Positions 1 through 8,503 of a stretch of 64,000 nucleotides of DNA are shown here, one piece after another. The notes under the pieces were generated by a model. The model did not search any database. It had not been told where the DNA came from and saw nothing but the letters and a program-made list of their open reading frames with translations. The stretch comes from Cytophagales bacterium (GTDB lineage: Bacteria > Bacteroidota > Bacteroidia > Cytophagales > Cyclobacteriaceae), in the NCBI GenBank assembly GCA_017303795.1, contig JAFLBR010000006.1, positions 1 to 64,000 on the forward strand, written 5' to 3'. How positions within the stretch are numbered: the first letter of the stretch is position 1; the number at the start of each line of letters is the position of its first letter. The position numbers and the translations under genes are program-made.

Positions 1-56
1 GACTGTTCGTTGAGTATCCCGATAATCTGGGCCTCCGTAAAGCGCATCTTCTTCAT
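1..56 (-). CDS. IS3-family transposase OrfA, N-terminal fragment cut by window edge
   Basis: Reading the minus strand from the ATG at 54-56 gives MKKMRFTEAQIIGILNEQ, which runs off the left edge. This is the typical start of the small HTH subunit (OrfA) of IS3-family transposases, which binds the element ends and is joined to the OrfB integrase by programmed frameshifting. Only 18 residues are visible, so the subgroup and intactness cannot be judged. The family call rests on the characteristic K-x-R-F-[ST]-E-x-Q-I-I pattern. Confidence 0.75.
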   Translation of the reverse strand, partial: MKKMRFTEAQIIGILNEQ

Positions 57-116
57 TTGCTGTTTTTGTTAGGTTAAAGTTAAAAAACTCTATTTTTAAC
101 CTGTTCAAAAAAAACA
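1..116 (-). mobile_element. Probable terminal part of an IS3-type insertion sequence
   Basis: The transposase start lies about 60 bases from a point where sequence character changes. On the minus strand the bases just outside the reading frame read TGTTTTTTTTGAACAGG, beginning at 116, which could be the TG-starting terminal inverted repeat. The other end lies outside the window, so the repeat and the target duplication cannot be confirmed and the boundary is a guess. Confidence 0.4.
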
Positions 117-118
117 GC

Positions 119-483
119 CTAGTACCGTAGCTCAATAAAGCGGGAAGTATAACTACTTTCTATTTTATCTTCTTGATCAATAAGGGGATCGTCAGGATCA
201 ATCGGTGAAAGCAAAGTCAAATCAGCTACTCCCTTATAACGTTTTACAGTATAATTTACGTTACTCTTAAGCGATAATTTGGAGTTTAGTTTGTATTGAA
301 GCGCGAAGCCAGCCCTGTAACCATGCTACCTTTGTAATCAACAATACCCAGATTATCGATTCCTGTGTATGAATTGTAATCAATAGCTCCACCCACTCCA
401 AGGTAGACGGTTTGCGCATACAGGGTTGGAGTTGTAGCACTTACAAGCATCAAGATGAATAAGCTTATTGATTTTTTATTCAT
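119..483 (-). pseudogene. Frameshifted outer-membrane beta-barrel (PorT-like) protein
   Basis: The first segment starts at the ATG at 481-483 and has a clear signal peptide (MNKKSISLFILMLVSATT... ending TLYAQ) followed by glycine-rich strand-like sequence. That frame ends at about 286. A second frame picks up near 325 and continues as YRAGFALQYKLNSKLSL, then alternating strand residues to SRFIELRY and a stop at 119-121. The two halves join into one small barrel protein of the Bacteroidota porin (PorT/OMP_b-brl) type if one base is lost or two gained near 310-335. At about 120 residues it is shorter than the usual 180-220, so the adjoining insertion element may also have removed the end. An aromatic last residue is typical of barrels, so a natural end is also possible. 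Confidence 0.65.
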
Positions 484-508
484 ATAACTCAACGGATAAA
501 TTTACTTC

Positions 509-925
509 TTAAACTGTAAACCCTACTGGGGCTTTCAATTCGCCATAATCATACATGTTGATATAAATTGATACCGTATTTTTAGAACCTTCCCAAGTTA
601 CTTTGTAGTCATCAAGAATGGCAACGCCCATCAAGCCATTTTTACTTTTTATACCGCGACAGCTTCTTGCTCTGTAGTAGCTCACCTTTTCTCCATTTGG
701 TCCGGCCAATGCGTTTAAGTACCTGCGCTCATTTAGTGGTCCTTCACGTTTTTCAACTCCGCCAACTTCAACTGGCTTTTTCTCAGAAAGTCCATAGGAT
801 GGATCAGTTGAGATTTCTGTTAACAAAAATTGACCACCTTCGATAGTATAAGTTTTCGTTATGTGTTTTGTGCTTGTACATGTCATTAATAAAACAGCAC
901 TTGTTAATAGCGTTAAATTTCTCAT
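509..925 (-). CDS. Small lipoprotein of unknown function
   Basis: The 138-residue product begins MRNLTLLTSAVLLMTCTS, a signal peptide with a lipobox whose cysteine is residue 16, so it should be a lipid-anchored envelope protein. The mature part contains the segments NERRYLNALAGPNGEKV and YYRARSC, a pattern I associate with small conserved Bacteroidota lipoproteins of unknown role. Two cysteines (C16 lipidated, one in ARSC) are present and no enzymatic motif is visible. Homologues are sometimes labelled as an aldolase in databases, but nothing here supports an aldolase fold. It stands alone between the broken barrel gene and two small membrane proteins. Confidence 0.7.
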   Translation of the reverse strand: MRNLTLLTSAVLLMTCTSTKHITKTYTIEGGQFLLTEISTDPSYGLSEKKPVEVGGVEKREGPLNERRYLNALAGPNGEKVSYYRARSCRGIKSKNGLMGVAILDDYKVTWEGSKNTVSIYINMYDYGELKAPVGFTV

Positions 926-1050
926 ATTCTGTTTCTTAATTTATAAGAATGCGCTCACTTCGAATTCAATAAAGATATTAAAATTGCTGATTAAAATCGC
1001 GGAGTCAGAAGCGAGACTCCGCGAGGAATAACTTAGCGGTTGCGTATTAC

Positions 1051-1419
1051 CTATTCCAAATTTCGGGTAAAAAATTCTATTGTTGCGTATGCACTTTGAG
1101 CTTCTCTTATGTAGTTCTTGGAATTTTCAATCTGTTGCCTTTCCTGAAAATACGTAACAAACGCGGATGCAAACATAGCCAGGATGGCCGAGAAAAATCC
1201 TCTTGCTACCAGCTCACTATCAGATTCATCAAGAATTTTTGGAATTTGTTTTACGCGTTCAAGTAATTCAGGTTCCTTGAGGTTAATAAGTAAATACTGT
1301 TTGAGTTCTTCATTGGATTGATCAAACTCCTCAATGTCGCCAAGGGTGGGGCTTCCGTTTATCAAACGATCGGCTCTTACTTGAATGTCTCTAAGTTGTC
1401 TTCTGGTGTTTGGATTCAT
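1051..1419 (-). CDS. Small single-pass membrane protein, unknown
   Basis: The 122-residue product starts MNPNTRRQLRDIQVRADRL. Residues 1-70 are charged and predicted helical, one hydrophobic segment lies at about 73-92 (GFFSAILAMFASAFVTYF), and a short helical tail follows. There is no signal peptide, so most of the protein is probably cytoplasmic and tail-anchored. I do not recognise the family. The next gene upstream on the same strand also starts MNPN and also ends in a membrane segment plus tail, which may mean a functional pair, but the 209-base gap argues against tight coupling. Confidence 0.55.
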   Translation of the reverse strand: MNPNTRRQLRDIQVRADRLINGSPTLGDIEEFDQSNEELKQYLLINLKEPELLERVKQIPKILDESDSELVARGFFSAILAMFASAFVTYFQERQQIENSKNYIREAQSAYATIEFFTRNLE

Positions 1420-1545
1420 AGCGCTCTTGGCGTAGTGAAAGCTTTGCTCTACAACTTGATAAAGATATTAAAATTCTCTCCTCAAAATGGGGGTTCAGTT
1501 GGTAAGTGGGCACTGGCACCAGTTCATGTTCTGACTGTTCAAGTT

Positions 1546-1566
1546 TGCCGGTAAAGAATACCGGCA
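1546..1566. other. Perfect 8-bp hairpin between two small membrane-protein genes
   Basis: TGCCGGTA (1546-1553) and TACCGGCA (1559-1566) are exact inverted repeats with a 5-base loop. It lies 63 bases beyond the stop of the minus-strand gene at 1629-2162. No T-run follows on either strand, so it is not a standard intrinsic terminator. It could be a Rho-assisted terminator, an mRNA end-stabilising hairpin or a protein-binding dyad. Confidence 0.4.
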
Positions 1567-1628
1567 GGGCGTGTGGATTCTCGAAAGGTGGGGTGGCATG
1601 CCATCATTCTTTCCTCGGGAAGCTTAAA

Positions 1629-2162
1629 TTAATGAACTTGTGCTTTTGTTCCACTGACATTTTGCTCAATAGCCTCTCTAGTCAGGTGATTAGCTTCCTT
1701 TGTTAAATATACCTGCCATAATCCTAATGCTAGTGATACGACCATTGCCACAAGACTAATTCCGATCGCCCAATTTGAGGAACGTCTTGCTAATCGGGCA
1801 TTTTCCCTAGCTTCCACTACTTCAATATGATCTATATAGCTAAAATACGCAGATGATAATAGCATATATGTTGTACGTTCATAATCATATAAGTCATCCA
1901 CAAAGTCTATTCCCCGATTTTGATCCTTTTTGGATTCCGAATCCCTGACTTTGAATGTAAGAGCTCCAATTATGTGATTTGGAGATGCTTGCTCAGTACG
2001 ACTTTTTAATGTTAAATGACGAGCAAGAAATTTATACTCATCTGAGTTAAGTTGCAGGTGATCTCTTATTTCAATAAGAGTAAATTTTTTGTGATAAAAT
2101 CCAAAATCAGTAACTCGAAGAATCAAACTGTTACTATTAGCTGGTTTATGATTGGGATTCAT
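1629..2162 (-). CDS. Tail-anchored membrane protein, unknown
   Basis: The 177-residue product has a soluble N-terminal part (about 1-125) that reads like a small winged-helix-type or mixed alpha/beta domain (FTLIEIRDHLQLNSDEYKFLARHL), followed by charged helix, then one membrane segment at about 132-152 (WAIGISLVAMVVSLALGLW) and a short helical tail. There is no signal peptide, so the N-terminal part should be cytoplasmic. I do not recognise the family. Its soluble part carries a conserved-looking DLYDYERTTY segment. Context is accessory: an insertion element, a broken gene and another small membrane protein lie downstream. Confidence 0.55.
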   Translation of the reverse strand: MNPNHKPANSNSLILRVTDFGFYHKKFTLIEIRDHLQLNSDEYKFLARHLTLKSRTEQASPNHIIGALTFKVRDSESKKDQNRGIDFVDDLYDYERTTYMLLSSAYFSYIDHIEVVEARENARLARRSSNWAIGISLVAMVVSLALGLWQVYLTKEANHLTREAIEQNVSGTKAQVH

Positions 2163-2366
2163 AGCATGAGTTGTTTAATTTAATTTTCTTTCCTCGCATA
2201 GATACCCACCTCTGGAACTCTGCGAATTCATAGTTCAATCTACTTCGTTAGACCAATATCTGCAAGTTCATATTAGCTTGTAAAACTTCTTGTGCTTCTT
2301 GCTCGCTCGGTACTCTGGCGGCTTATTTCCCTTACCTTAGTTCGCCTTTAGTCATTATCTTTACCT

Positions 2367-3248
2367 ATGCGTTTTATCTGCTTTATTGTTGTGTTGTTGG
2401 CAGCGTGTGCAACCAAAAGCCAATGGGGTGGGGAGTCAACACCTGATTTAACCCAAGCGGTATTGATTGGCTCCGCCCACTACCGCGATAGCCTGCAGGT
2501 GTTACCTAATTATGAATTTGAATCAAATAGGAGAGGTCTGGACATTTTTTCCCGTAGTATTGATAAAAACGATAGCAGTCGTTGTGATAAGGCGCTGAAA
2601 GATTTCCTGAGCTTTCAGAAAAAATTAATCGATGAGTTAAATCAACAACTCTATGCCCGCGCGGACTTTGATACAATAAATACCCTGATCTGGGCCGATA
2701 CCACCCTGTATGCCCAGTCAGCCCTTACATTTCAAAATGAATTACGGCAACAAGGATTACTCATTCGCTCTACCGAAGGCGGGGTTTACATCGATGCAGA
2801 TATGGAACCGATACGGGAAATTTTTTATAAGTACTTAACGAGCTCCACAAAATTATTTTTTGACCAATTCGCGCTTGAAAGCAATCAGGGTATTGCTGAA
2901 GATGGGGGTATGTATATTTCGGAACGAGAACTGGCTGACAGACTCGGCTTCTGGGAGGAATTTATAATGAACAACCCAGGGCATATCTTCAAGGATTTTG
3001 CGGAAGATAACGTAAAGTATTACCGATACTACCTGATGGTAGGTATGGACAATACTCCGGCATTTGATTTTGAATCGCGGAAACTTCTCACAGCTTATAA
3101 ACAAGCGTTAATTTATTATCAACAACGATTTGGTAAAACACCGGGTGCAACAATCTTCAAAAAGTACCTAACGCTAGTGGAAACCAATAACGACATGTTG
3201 GTTGGCGAAGCTGCTCAATTCGCTGATAGCTATACACCGTGGGAGTAG
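2367..3248 (+). CDS. Lipoprotein of unknown function
   Basis: The 293-residue product starts MRFICFIVVLLAACATK, with a lipobox whose lipidated cysteine would be C14. The rest is largely helical and rich in aromatic and acidic residues, with no motif I recognise. A near-consensus -7 element TATCTTTA at 2356-2363 ends four bases before the ATG, which supports this start and a very short leader. It is probably monocistronic, because 146 bases separate it from the next gene. Alternating helical blocks could mean a helical-repeat or imelysin-like scaffold, but this is only an impression. Confidence 0.65.
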   Translation: MRFICFIVVLLAACATKSQWGGESTPDLTQAVLIGSAHYRDSLQVLPNYEFESNRRGLDIFSRSIDKNDSSRCDKALKDFLSFQKKLIDELNQQLYARADFDTINTLIWADTTLYAQSALTFQNELRQQGLLIRSTEGGVYIDADMEPIREIFYKYLTSSTKLFFDQFALESNQGIAEDGGMYISERELADRLGFWEEFIMNNPGHIFKDFAEDNVKYYRYYLMVGMDNTPAFDFESRKLLTAYKQALIYYQQRFGKTPGATIFKKYLTLVETNNDMLVGEAAQFADSYTPWE

Positions 3249-3394
3249 ATGGTGCTAGCCTCGCCCAAAGCTAGGAAACCCACGACTCACAACTATAAGA
3301 TTATAGAGGGATAAACAGTAAACAAAAATCACCTTTTAAGGGGATACATAAATTCTTGCGTAAGCAGCATATTTACATCAATTAACTTCTGGTT

Positions 3395-4564
3395 ATGAGA
3401 TTAATCTTTTTTGTGTCCTACTTTCTATCAGCTCTTATTTCCTCTGCTCAAAACAAACAAGCCTTTGACATTACCACCTACACAACACCCAAAGGCTGGA
3501 GCAAAACTGAAAAGCCAGAAACGCTTACATTCTCAAAAGAAGAAGGCGCAAATTTTTGCATGATTACCATTTACAAAAGTATAGAGGCGTCTGTCAATGC
3601 CGATACAAACTTTGAAATGGCATGGCAAAGTCTGGTGCAGGAAAACCTGAGTGTAGCCAGTAAAGCCATCATGCAGCCAGGCAGCACGGATAAGGGTTGG
3701 GAAAACAGAATTGGCTCTGCCGCCTTTGATAAGGAGGGGACAAAGGGTGTGGCTGTACTCATCAGCAGTAGCAAAAACAAAATACTTGTTAATATTTTAA
3801 TGCTTACCAACACCAATGCATTTCAAACGGAGGTGGAAGCCTATTTAGAGTCGATTGCATTTACAGAAAATAGTACTGCTAAAGTTACTGCGCCTGCCCC
3901 TGCGAAATCAGCCACCGGATTAAAACCCCAACCAGAGTTGTGGGTGGGCAGACGGCTCAGCGTTTCAATTTATTCGACTCCAGATTTAATTACCGATCGC
4001 TATGTGATCTACCCGAATGGAGATTACAATCCTAATGTGCCGTACGAGGGGTTAGATGATTTCGACCAATCGAAGCAACCGGAATCCTGGGGCAAGTTTA
4101 CTATGCAAGGTGTAAAAGGAAAATTTAAGAGTAAGTATGACGAGATAGCCGTTACGAGAAAGTCAGACGTACAGCTTGAAAAGGATGGTTATAGTTTTAG
4201 TTTTTACAAATGCATGGATGTAGATGGCTTGCGAATAGAAGGCGCATACACGCATGTATCTCCGGATTGGGGTAAAGACCCAAAACTTAATTACTTAGAT
4301 GGGGCTGGATGTCAATTTGTAATCCATTTTAAAAAAGATGGAACATTTGATGATAAAGGTAATTTTTTCAACGGTGGAGATCCGAACACAAATAATTGTC
4401 CGGGGGGTAAAGGAACGTATAGCATTGAAAACTTTACAATAACCTTTACATATAACGATGGCCGAGTTGTTCATAGATTATTTTCTGCCCCGCCCACCAG
4501 AAATCCTTTTACTTATAATGAAACGTATTATATTGGTCATGCTGCACATTATAGAAAGAAGTAG
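3395..4564 (+). CDS. Secreted protein of unknown function
   Basis: The 389-residue product has an N-terminal signal peptide (MRLIFFVSYFLSALISSAQ) and should be exported. Residues about 20-150 resemble the small mixed alpha/beta fold seen in secreted proteins that begin with a TTPKGWSK-type segment, and a proline/alanine linker (about 164-174) separates this from a C-terminal beta-rich domain. The C-terminal part contains HFKKDGTFDDKGNF and a GKGTYSIENFTITF segment, typical of lipocalin-like or repeat beta domains of Bacteroidota. No catalytic motif is visible. Confidence 0.65.
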   Translation: MRLIFFVSYFLSALISSAQNKQAFDITTYTTPKGWSKTEKPETLTFSKEEGANFCMITIYKSIEASVNADTNFEMAWQSLVQENLSVASKAIMQPGSTDKGWENRIGSAAFDKEGTKGVAVLISSSKNKILVNILMLTNTNAFQTEVEAYLESIAFTENSTAKVTAPAPAKSATGLKPQPELWVGRRLSVSIYSTPDLITDRYVIYPNGDYNPNVPYEGLDDFDQSKQPESWGKFTMQGVKGKFKSKYDEIAVTRKSDVQLEKDGYSFSFYKCMDVDGLRIEGAYTHVSPDWGKDPKLNYLDGAGCQFVIHFKKDGTFDDKGNFFNGGDPNTNNCPGGKGTYSIENFTITFTYNDGRVVHRLFSAPPTRNPFTYNETYYIGHAAHYRKK

Positions 4565-4672
4565 TCAGCATTGAATACTATTTGCGATCTACATGGAGAG
4601 CATGAATGCCTTATAAACTTCTCTTAAAATGTGTTTCAGATAACAGTAAAGTTTTAAGATTGGTCAGAACGA

Positions 4673-5878
4673 TTATAAAACTGATTTTATATCCCCACTT
4701 GGTTTACCCACAACCAACACAGCCCAGGCACACACCGCGGCTACGGCAAGCAGTACGGCAACAGGTACGCTGCTTGTTGTATTGAACAATCCTACACTGG
4801 CCGAAAACAATCCGCCAATACCAATCTGCAAACAACCCATAAGCGATGAAGCACTGCCCATGTTTTGTGTAAACGGAGCAAGTGCTAATGCCGAACCATT
4901 CGGGAAAGTCATGCCGAGGCACGTGAGCAACACAAAGAAAAATGCCACAGTAGTATAGACATCGTACCAACCCAGCACACTACCCAACACAAAAAGCAAT
5001 ACACTCAGCATTTGTATGGTAAGCGCATAGCGATAAAGATTTTGTGCACCCTGGCTCTTTAGCAACATAATATTTAGCTGATTACCCAGAATTAACCCGA
5101 TGGATTGCAACGCAAACAGAATGGCGTAAAAAGCCGGAGAGACCTTAAACTGATCGAGGAGAATGATGGTAGAACCCGCGAGGTAAACAAATAATCCGCC
5201 CAGTGAAAAGGATGTGGCCAGTGTATAAACACTAAACTGTCGGTTGGAAAGGATTTCACGATAAGTAGCCAGCATGGGTTTTATGCGTAGCGATACTGTG
5301 GGGTCGGGCTTGTAAACTTCGGGTAAAAAGAAATAGGTGAGGAGCAAGATTAACACAACTACTATAATCAACATATAAAACACCCAACTCCAATGTAAGT
5401 GGCTGGTAATAGCACTACCCAATGAGGGCGCGAGCAGGGGCGATACTGAGAGAATCAACATCAGCATGGAAAAGATTTTCGGACTTTCTTCTAATGTAAA
5501 ATAATCGCGCACCATAGCCCGAACACCTACAGCCGAAACGCAGCACCCTAACGCCTGCACTAACCGGAATGCAATAAACATTTCCACCGAAGTGGCCCAC
5601 GCACAACCCAAACACGAAATGATATACAACGCCATGCCATAGTACAAGGGCTTATGCCGACCATAGCGATCGAGTAAAGGGCCATAAAAAATCTGGCCTA
5701 TACCCAACCCGATAAAATAACTGGTTAGAGAAAGCGAAACGCGGGCTGTGGTAGTTCCAAACTCTTCCGCTATCTGCGAGAAGGCCGGAAGATACATATC
5801 GATGGTGAGTGGAGTAATGGTATCAAACGCACCGAGAATAAAAATTACGAATGCACGCGAGGGTTTTGTGGGCGACAT
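4673..5878 (-). CDS. Bcr/CflA-family multidrug efflux transporter (MFS)
   Basis: This is a 401-residue inner-membrane protein with 12 hydrophobic segments. The first loop shows the DHA1 signature of Bcr/CflA exporters: the motif around helix 1 (TIDMYLPAF) and the loop 2-3 motif A variant GPLLDRYGRHKPLYYG. The family uses the proton gradient to export drugs such as bicyclomycin, chloramphenicol or sulphonamides; the substrate here cannot be told. Length matches the family (about 400). It is followed on the minus strand by nothing close and is probably transcribed alone. Confidence 0.9.
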   Translation of the reverse strand: MSPTKPSRAFVIFILGAFDTITPLTIDMYLPAFSQIAEEFGTTTARVSLSLTSYFIGLGIGQIFYGPLLDRYGRHKPLYYGMALYIISCLGCAWATSVEMFIAFRLVQALGCCVSAVGVRAMVRDYFTLEESPKIFSMLMLILSVSPLLAPSLGSAITSHLHWSWVFYMLIIVVVLILLLTYFFLPEVYKPDPTVSLRIKPMLATYREILSNRQFSVYTLATSFSLGGLFVYLAGSTIILLDQFKVSPAFYAILFALQSIGLILGNQLNIMLLKSQGAQNLYRYALTIQMLSVLLFVLGSVLGWYDVYTTVAFFFVLLTCLGMTFPNGSALALAPFTQNMGSASSLMGCLQIGIGGLFSASVGLFNTTSSVPVAVLLAVAAVCAWAVLVVGKPSGDIKSVL

Positions 5879-5995
5879 ACTAAAAAGCCGAAAAGATAAT
5901 GAAGTACGAACAAACCTTAAGGAAGATGCAAGCGTAATTATTGAAAGGTTTTAATTGGCGATTTGAAGTCTGATTCTTACTGGTATTTCGCTCAA

Positions 5996-6388
5996 TCACT
6001 TCACTACCGGAAATAATTCTCTTAACTTAAAATTTCTGAGCCAAAGGCCGCCCCACATCATAATACTGAGGTAACCTGTAAACAGAATATGCGTAAACAA
6101 TGGATTGTCTAATCGTACATGTGTAGCCATTGCGCCACCAAAATATCCGGTAAGCAATACCGAACCTAAAATGGCCGTGCGCGGATAGATATAGAGAAGG
6201 GTAGAGATAAGGCCGAGGCTACCCATTGTGGCGAGATGGCTCTCCTTAAACCCGAGGGCCAGCGTGGCTTCAATTACTTCGGTTGGTTTAATAAATTTCA
6301 TAATGCTGTCCATTAGCATAAACAAAATAACAATTCCGCTAATAATGTATGATGTCCAGCGGGCAGCTTTTGAGGGTTGAGTTTCCAT
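5996..6388 (-). CDS. DoxX-family membrane protein
   Basis: The 130-residue product has four hydrophobic segments and the DoxX-like pattern, including FMLMDSIMKFIKP near helix 1 and ESHLATMGSLGLISTLLYI in the centre. DoxX-like proteins are small inner-membrane proteins with poorly defined roles, often linked to oxidative or thiol stress. The start is fixed by the ATG at 6386-6388. Just upstream lie a perfect -7 element and a 19-base palindrome overlapping the predicted transcription start, so the gene is probably repressed by a dimeric regulator encoded elsewhere. Confidence 0.85.
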   Translation of the reverse strand: METQPSKAARWTSYIISGIVILFMLMDSIMKFIKPTEVIEATLALGFKESHLATMGSLGLISTLLYIYPRTAILGSVLLTGYFGGAMATHVRLDNPLFTHILFTGYLSIMMWGGLWLRNFKLRELFPVVK

Positions 6389-6406
6389 GGGTGTATTAGG
6401 TAAAGT

Positions 6407-6425
6407 GTATTATAAATTATAATAC
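6407..6425 (-). promoter_or_regulatory. Palindromic operator at the doxX-like promoter
   Basis: GTATTATAA (6407-6415) and TTATAATAC (6417-6425) form a perfect 9-bp dyad around a single central base. It directly abuts the -7 element TACGTTTG (complement of 6425-6432) and should cover the transcription start near 6421. A dyad of this length at this place is typical of MarR- or HxlR-type repressors. No such regulator is encoded in this window. Confidence 0.6.
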
Positions 6426-6460
6426 AAACGTAAGGTATTGGATTTACAGCAAGGCCTTGC
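6425..6460 (-). promoter_or_regulatory. Promoter -7 element plus upstream palindrome for the doxX-like gene
   Basis: On the minus strand TACGTTTG (6425-6432) matches the Bacteroidota -7 consensus TAnnTTTG exactly. No TTTG is found at the usual -33 distance. Instead a perfect 12-bp palindrome, GCAAGGCCTTGC (6449-6460), occupies that region, which suggests an activator or second operator site. Confidence 0.5.
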
Positions 6461-6577
6461 AATTGCGTCATTCTTTGGGGTTGATTATGCCAAAAAATTT
6501 TGTTTTGTGAGCCATTATAAAGAAATTTATACCATAGGCATTGGATATCCCTAATTATGAGGTAGACTTACTATTAT

Positions 6578-8464
6578 GTGCTTGGTGGATTCTTATTTAT
6601 AGTATCTACACTGCAAGCTCAAAAAAATACAAACATTACACTTTCAGAAAGTTTAAAAACCTACCCGGAGAATAGGAAGGCGAAAGTTGTGTCTAATCGA
6701 TTTATTTCTCACTATAAATTTCAGGTAGCTGGTAGTCAACTTCAGGTAACCAGGGAAGATGAAAAGGATTTTGTTTCTCTTGAGAGCAATTACCAGCACA
6801 TTGAACGAATTTTTTATAATGATAATCTGAAAATTGAAGAGTTTAGTGCAACATTCACTACAGGAAAATCTCTTTGGCCAGAGAAAGTTTGTGGCAACTA
6901 TGAGGTAGATAATATTTTCTACTCGGACTCTAAGCTTTGTGCCTACAGGTTGAATTTTCAATTCGAGGGAACTACCATCTCCATCAAAAATCGTGTTAAA
7001 TATGACGATCCTAAATACTTAACTACAGTATTCTTTCACGATGAGGAGCCGGTGGAAACACGTGAGGTAAGTTTTGAAATTCCGCAACAAGTAGAAGTTG
7101 AATTAATCGAGAAAAATTTCGAAAAATTTAACATTCAAAAAACTATTCAGAAAATTGGCGATAGAAATGTGTACAAATATTCTATAAGTAGATTGGCCGC
7201 TGCCCGTCAGGAAGAAAACTCCTTAGGCTGGTTACACTTTTATCCGCATATTATTGTGGTCACTAAATCGTATGCCACCGCTTCTGGTAAAAAGAAAGTG
7301 TTGTCCTCAGTAAACGATTTGTATGAGTGGTATAATGGATTGGTACTTCAGGTAAAAAATGATCCATCTCAACTTAAGGCCGAAGTAGAAAGATTAACCA
7401 ATGGCGCTAAGAATGATCTGGATAAGATAAAAGCAATCTATTACTGGATTCAGGACAACATTAAATATATCGCCTTTGAGGATGGTATTGCTGGTTTTAA
7501 ACCGGAAGCAGCACATCAGGTTTACCTGAACAGATATGGTGATTGTAAAGGGATGGCTAATCTGACCAAGGAAATGTTAAAGTTAGCTGGGTTTGATGCG
7601 CGGTTAACCTGGATTGGCACTAACCGAATTCCATACAATTACGATATTCCCTCGCTTAGTGTCGATAATCACATGGTATGTACAGTACTGCTGAACGATC
7701 AACGATATGTACTTGATGCAACTGAAAAATATATAGCATTAGGAAAAAATGCTGAACGTATTCAGGGTAAAGAAATGTTAATTGAAGATGGCGTGAATTT
7801 TATACGGAATACTGTACCTGTATCCAATGAAAGTAATAACCTGGTTGACAGAACCGAAGTGTTGATGTTGGACAACAAGACGCTGAAGGGCGAGGGTGAG
7901 CTTATGATGAATGGTGAAAGTAAGAAGAGTGTACTTTATTTTTCCACCAACGTAAGAAACGAAGATCAAAAAAGGTTGTTTCACTACCTCGCGGTGGCAG
8001 AGTTTAATAACACAGATAAGGTTGAGGTAACTAAAATTCCGGATATTGACCGTGATGTGCCCTTACAAATGAAATATCATTTTGAATTGGGAAATAAGAT
8101 TTCTGCGTTCGATAATGATATTTATGTGGATATTGACTGGAATAAGACCTATCAGAACCTTACCATCGAGGACGATCGACTTACAGATTATTATTTTAGT
8201 CGAAAGGTCAAAACAAAAACGACAAAGCGATTCAAAATTCCTGCCGATTATACAGTTTCACATTTGCCTGCAAGCATGAATAAAACTTTTGAAGATTTTT
8301 CTTTCCAAATAACCTTTAAGTTAATTAATAACGAAGTTCATTATTCAAATGAAATAATCGTGCACGATGGTATTGTGAAAAAGAACCGGTTTGAAGCCTG
8401 GAATGAGTGTATTAAACAACTGAAAGAAATTTATAGCGATCAGGTTGTTATTACAAAAAAATAA
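6578..8464 (+). CDS. Secreted DUF3857/transglutaminase-like protein
   Basis: The 628-residue product reads from a GTG at 6578 and carries an intact transglutaminase-core triad: Cys323 in YGDCKGMA, His365 in DNHMV and Asp380 in LDATEK. Such proteins in Bacteroidota have a DUF3857 beta domain at the N-terminus, a central cysteine-protease-like fold and a C-terminal DUF2569/beta domain, and act in the periplasm; substrates are not known. Six codons upstream in the same frame lies ATG AGG TAG: an amber codon separates a better signal peptide (Met-Arg-stop-TYYYVLGG...) from the body. The true start is therefore uncertain. The next gene encodes a paralogue. Confidence 0.8.
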   Translation: MLGGFLFIVSTLQAQKNTNITLSESLKTYPENRKAKVVSNRFISHYKFQVAGSQLQVTREDEKDFVSLESNYQHIERIFYNDNLKIEEFSATFTTGKSLWPEKVCGNYEVDNIFYSDSKLCAYRLNFQFEGTTISIKNRVKYDDPKYLTTVFFHDEEPVETREVSFEIPQQVEVELIEKNFEKFNIQKTIQKIGDRNVYKYSISRLAAARQEENSLGWLHFYPHIIVVTKSYATASGKKKVLSSVNDLYEWYNGLVLQVKNDPSQLKAEVERLTNGAKNDLDKIKAIYYWIQDNIKYIAFEDGIAGFKPEAAHQVYLNRYGDCKGMANLTKEMLKLAGFDARLTWIGTNRIPYNYDIPSLSVDNHMVCTVLLNDQRYVLDATEKYIALGKNAERIQGKEMLIEDGVNFIRNTVPVSNESNNLVDRTEVLMLDNKTLKGEGELMMNGESKKSVLYFSTNVRNEDQKRLFHYLAVAEFNNTDKVEVTKIPDIDRDVPLQMKYHFELGNKISAFDNDIYVDIDWNKTYQNLTIEDDRLTDYYFSRKVKTKTTKRFKIPADYTVSHLPASMNKTFEDFSFQITFKLINNEVHYSNEIIVHDGIVKKNRFEAWNECIKQLKEIYSDQVVITKK

Positions 8465-8503
8465 CCGATACATAAGCATACCCATACTATACCCCAAGTA
8501 TTC

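Noticed and set aside
509-925. Possible aldolase annotation for the small lipoprotein
   Set aside because: The protein is a 138-residue lipoprotein without any TIM-barrel motif; the label would be a carried-over error.
3293-3306. Short palindrome CTATAA-GA-TTATAG after the lipoprotein gene
   Set aside because: Six-base AT-rich arms without a promoter or T-run nearby are expected by chance.
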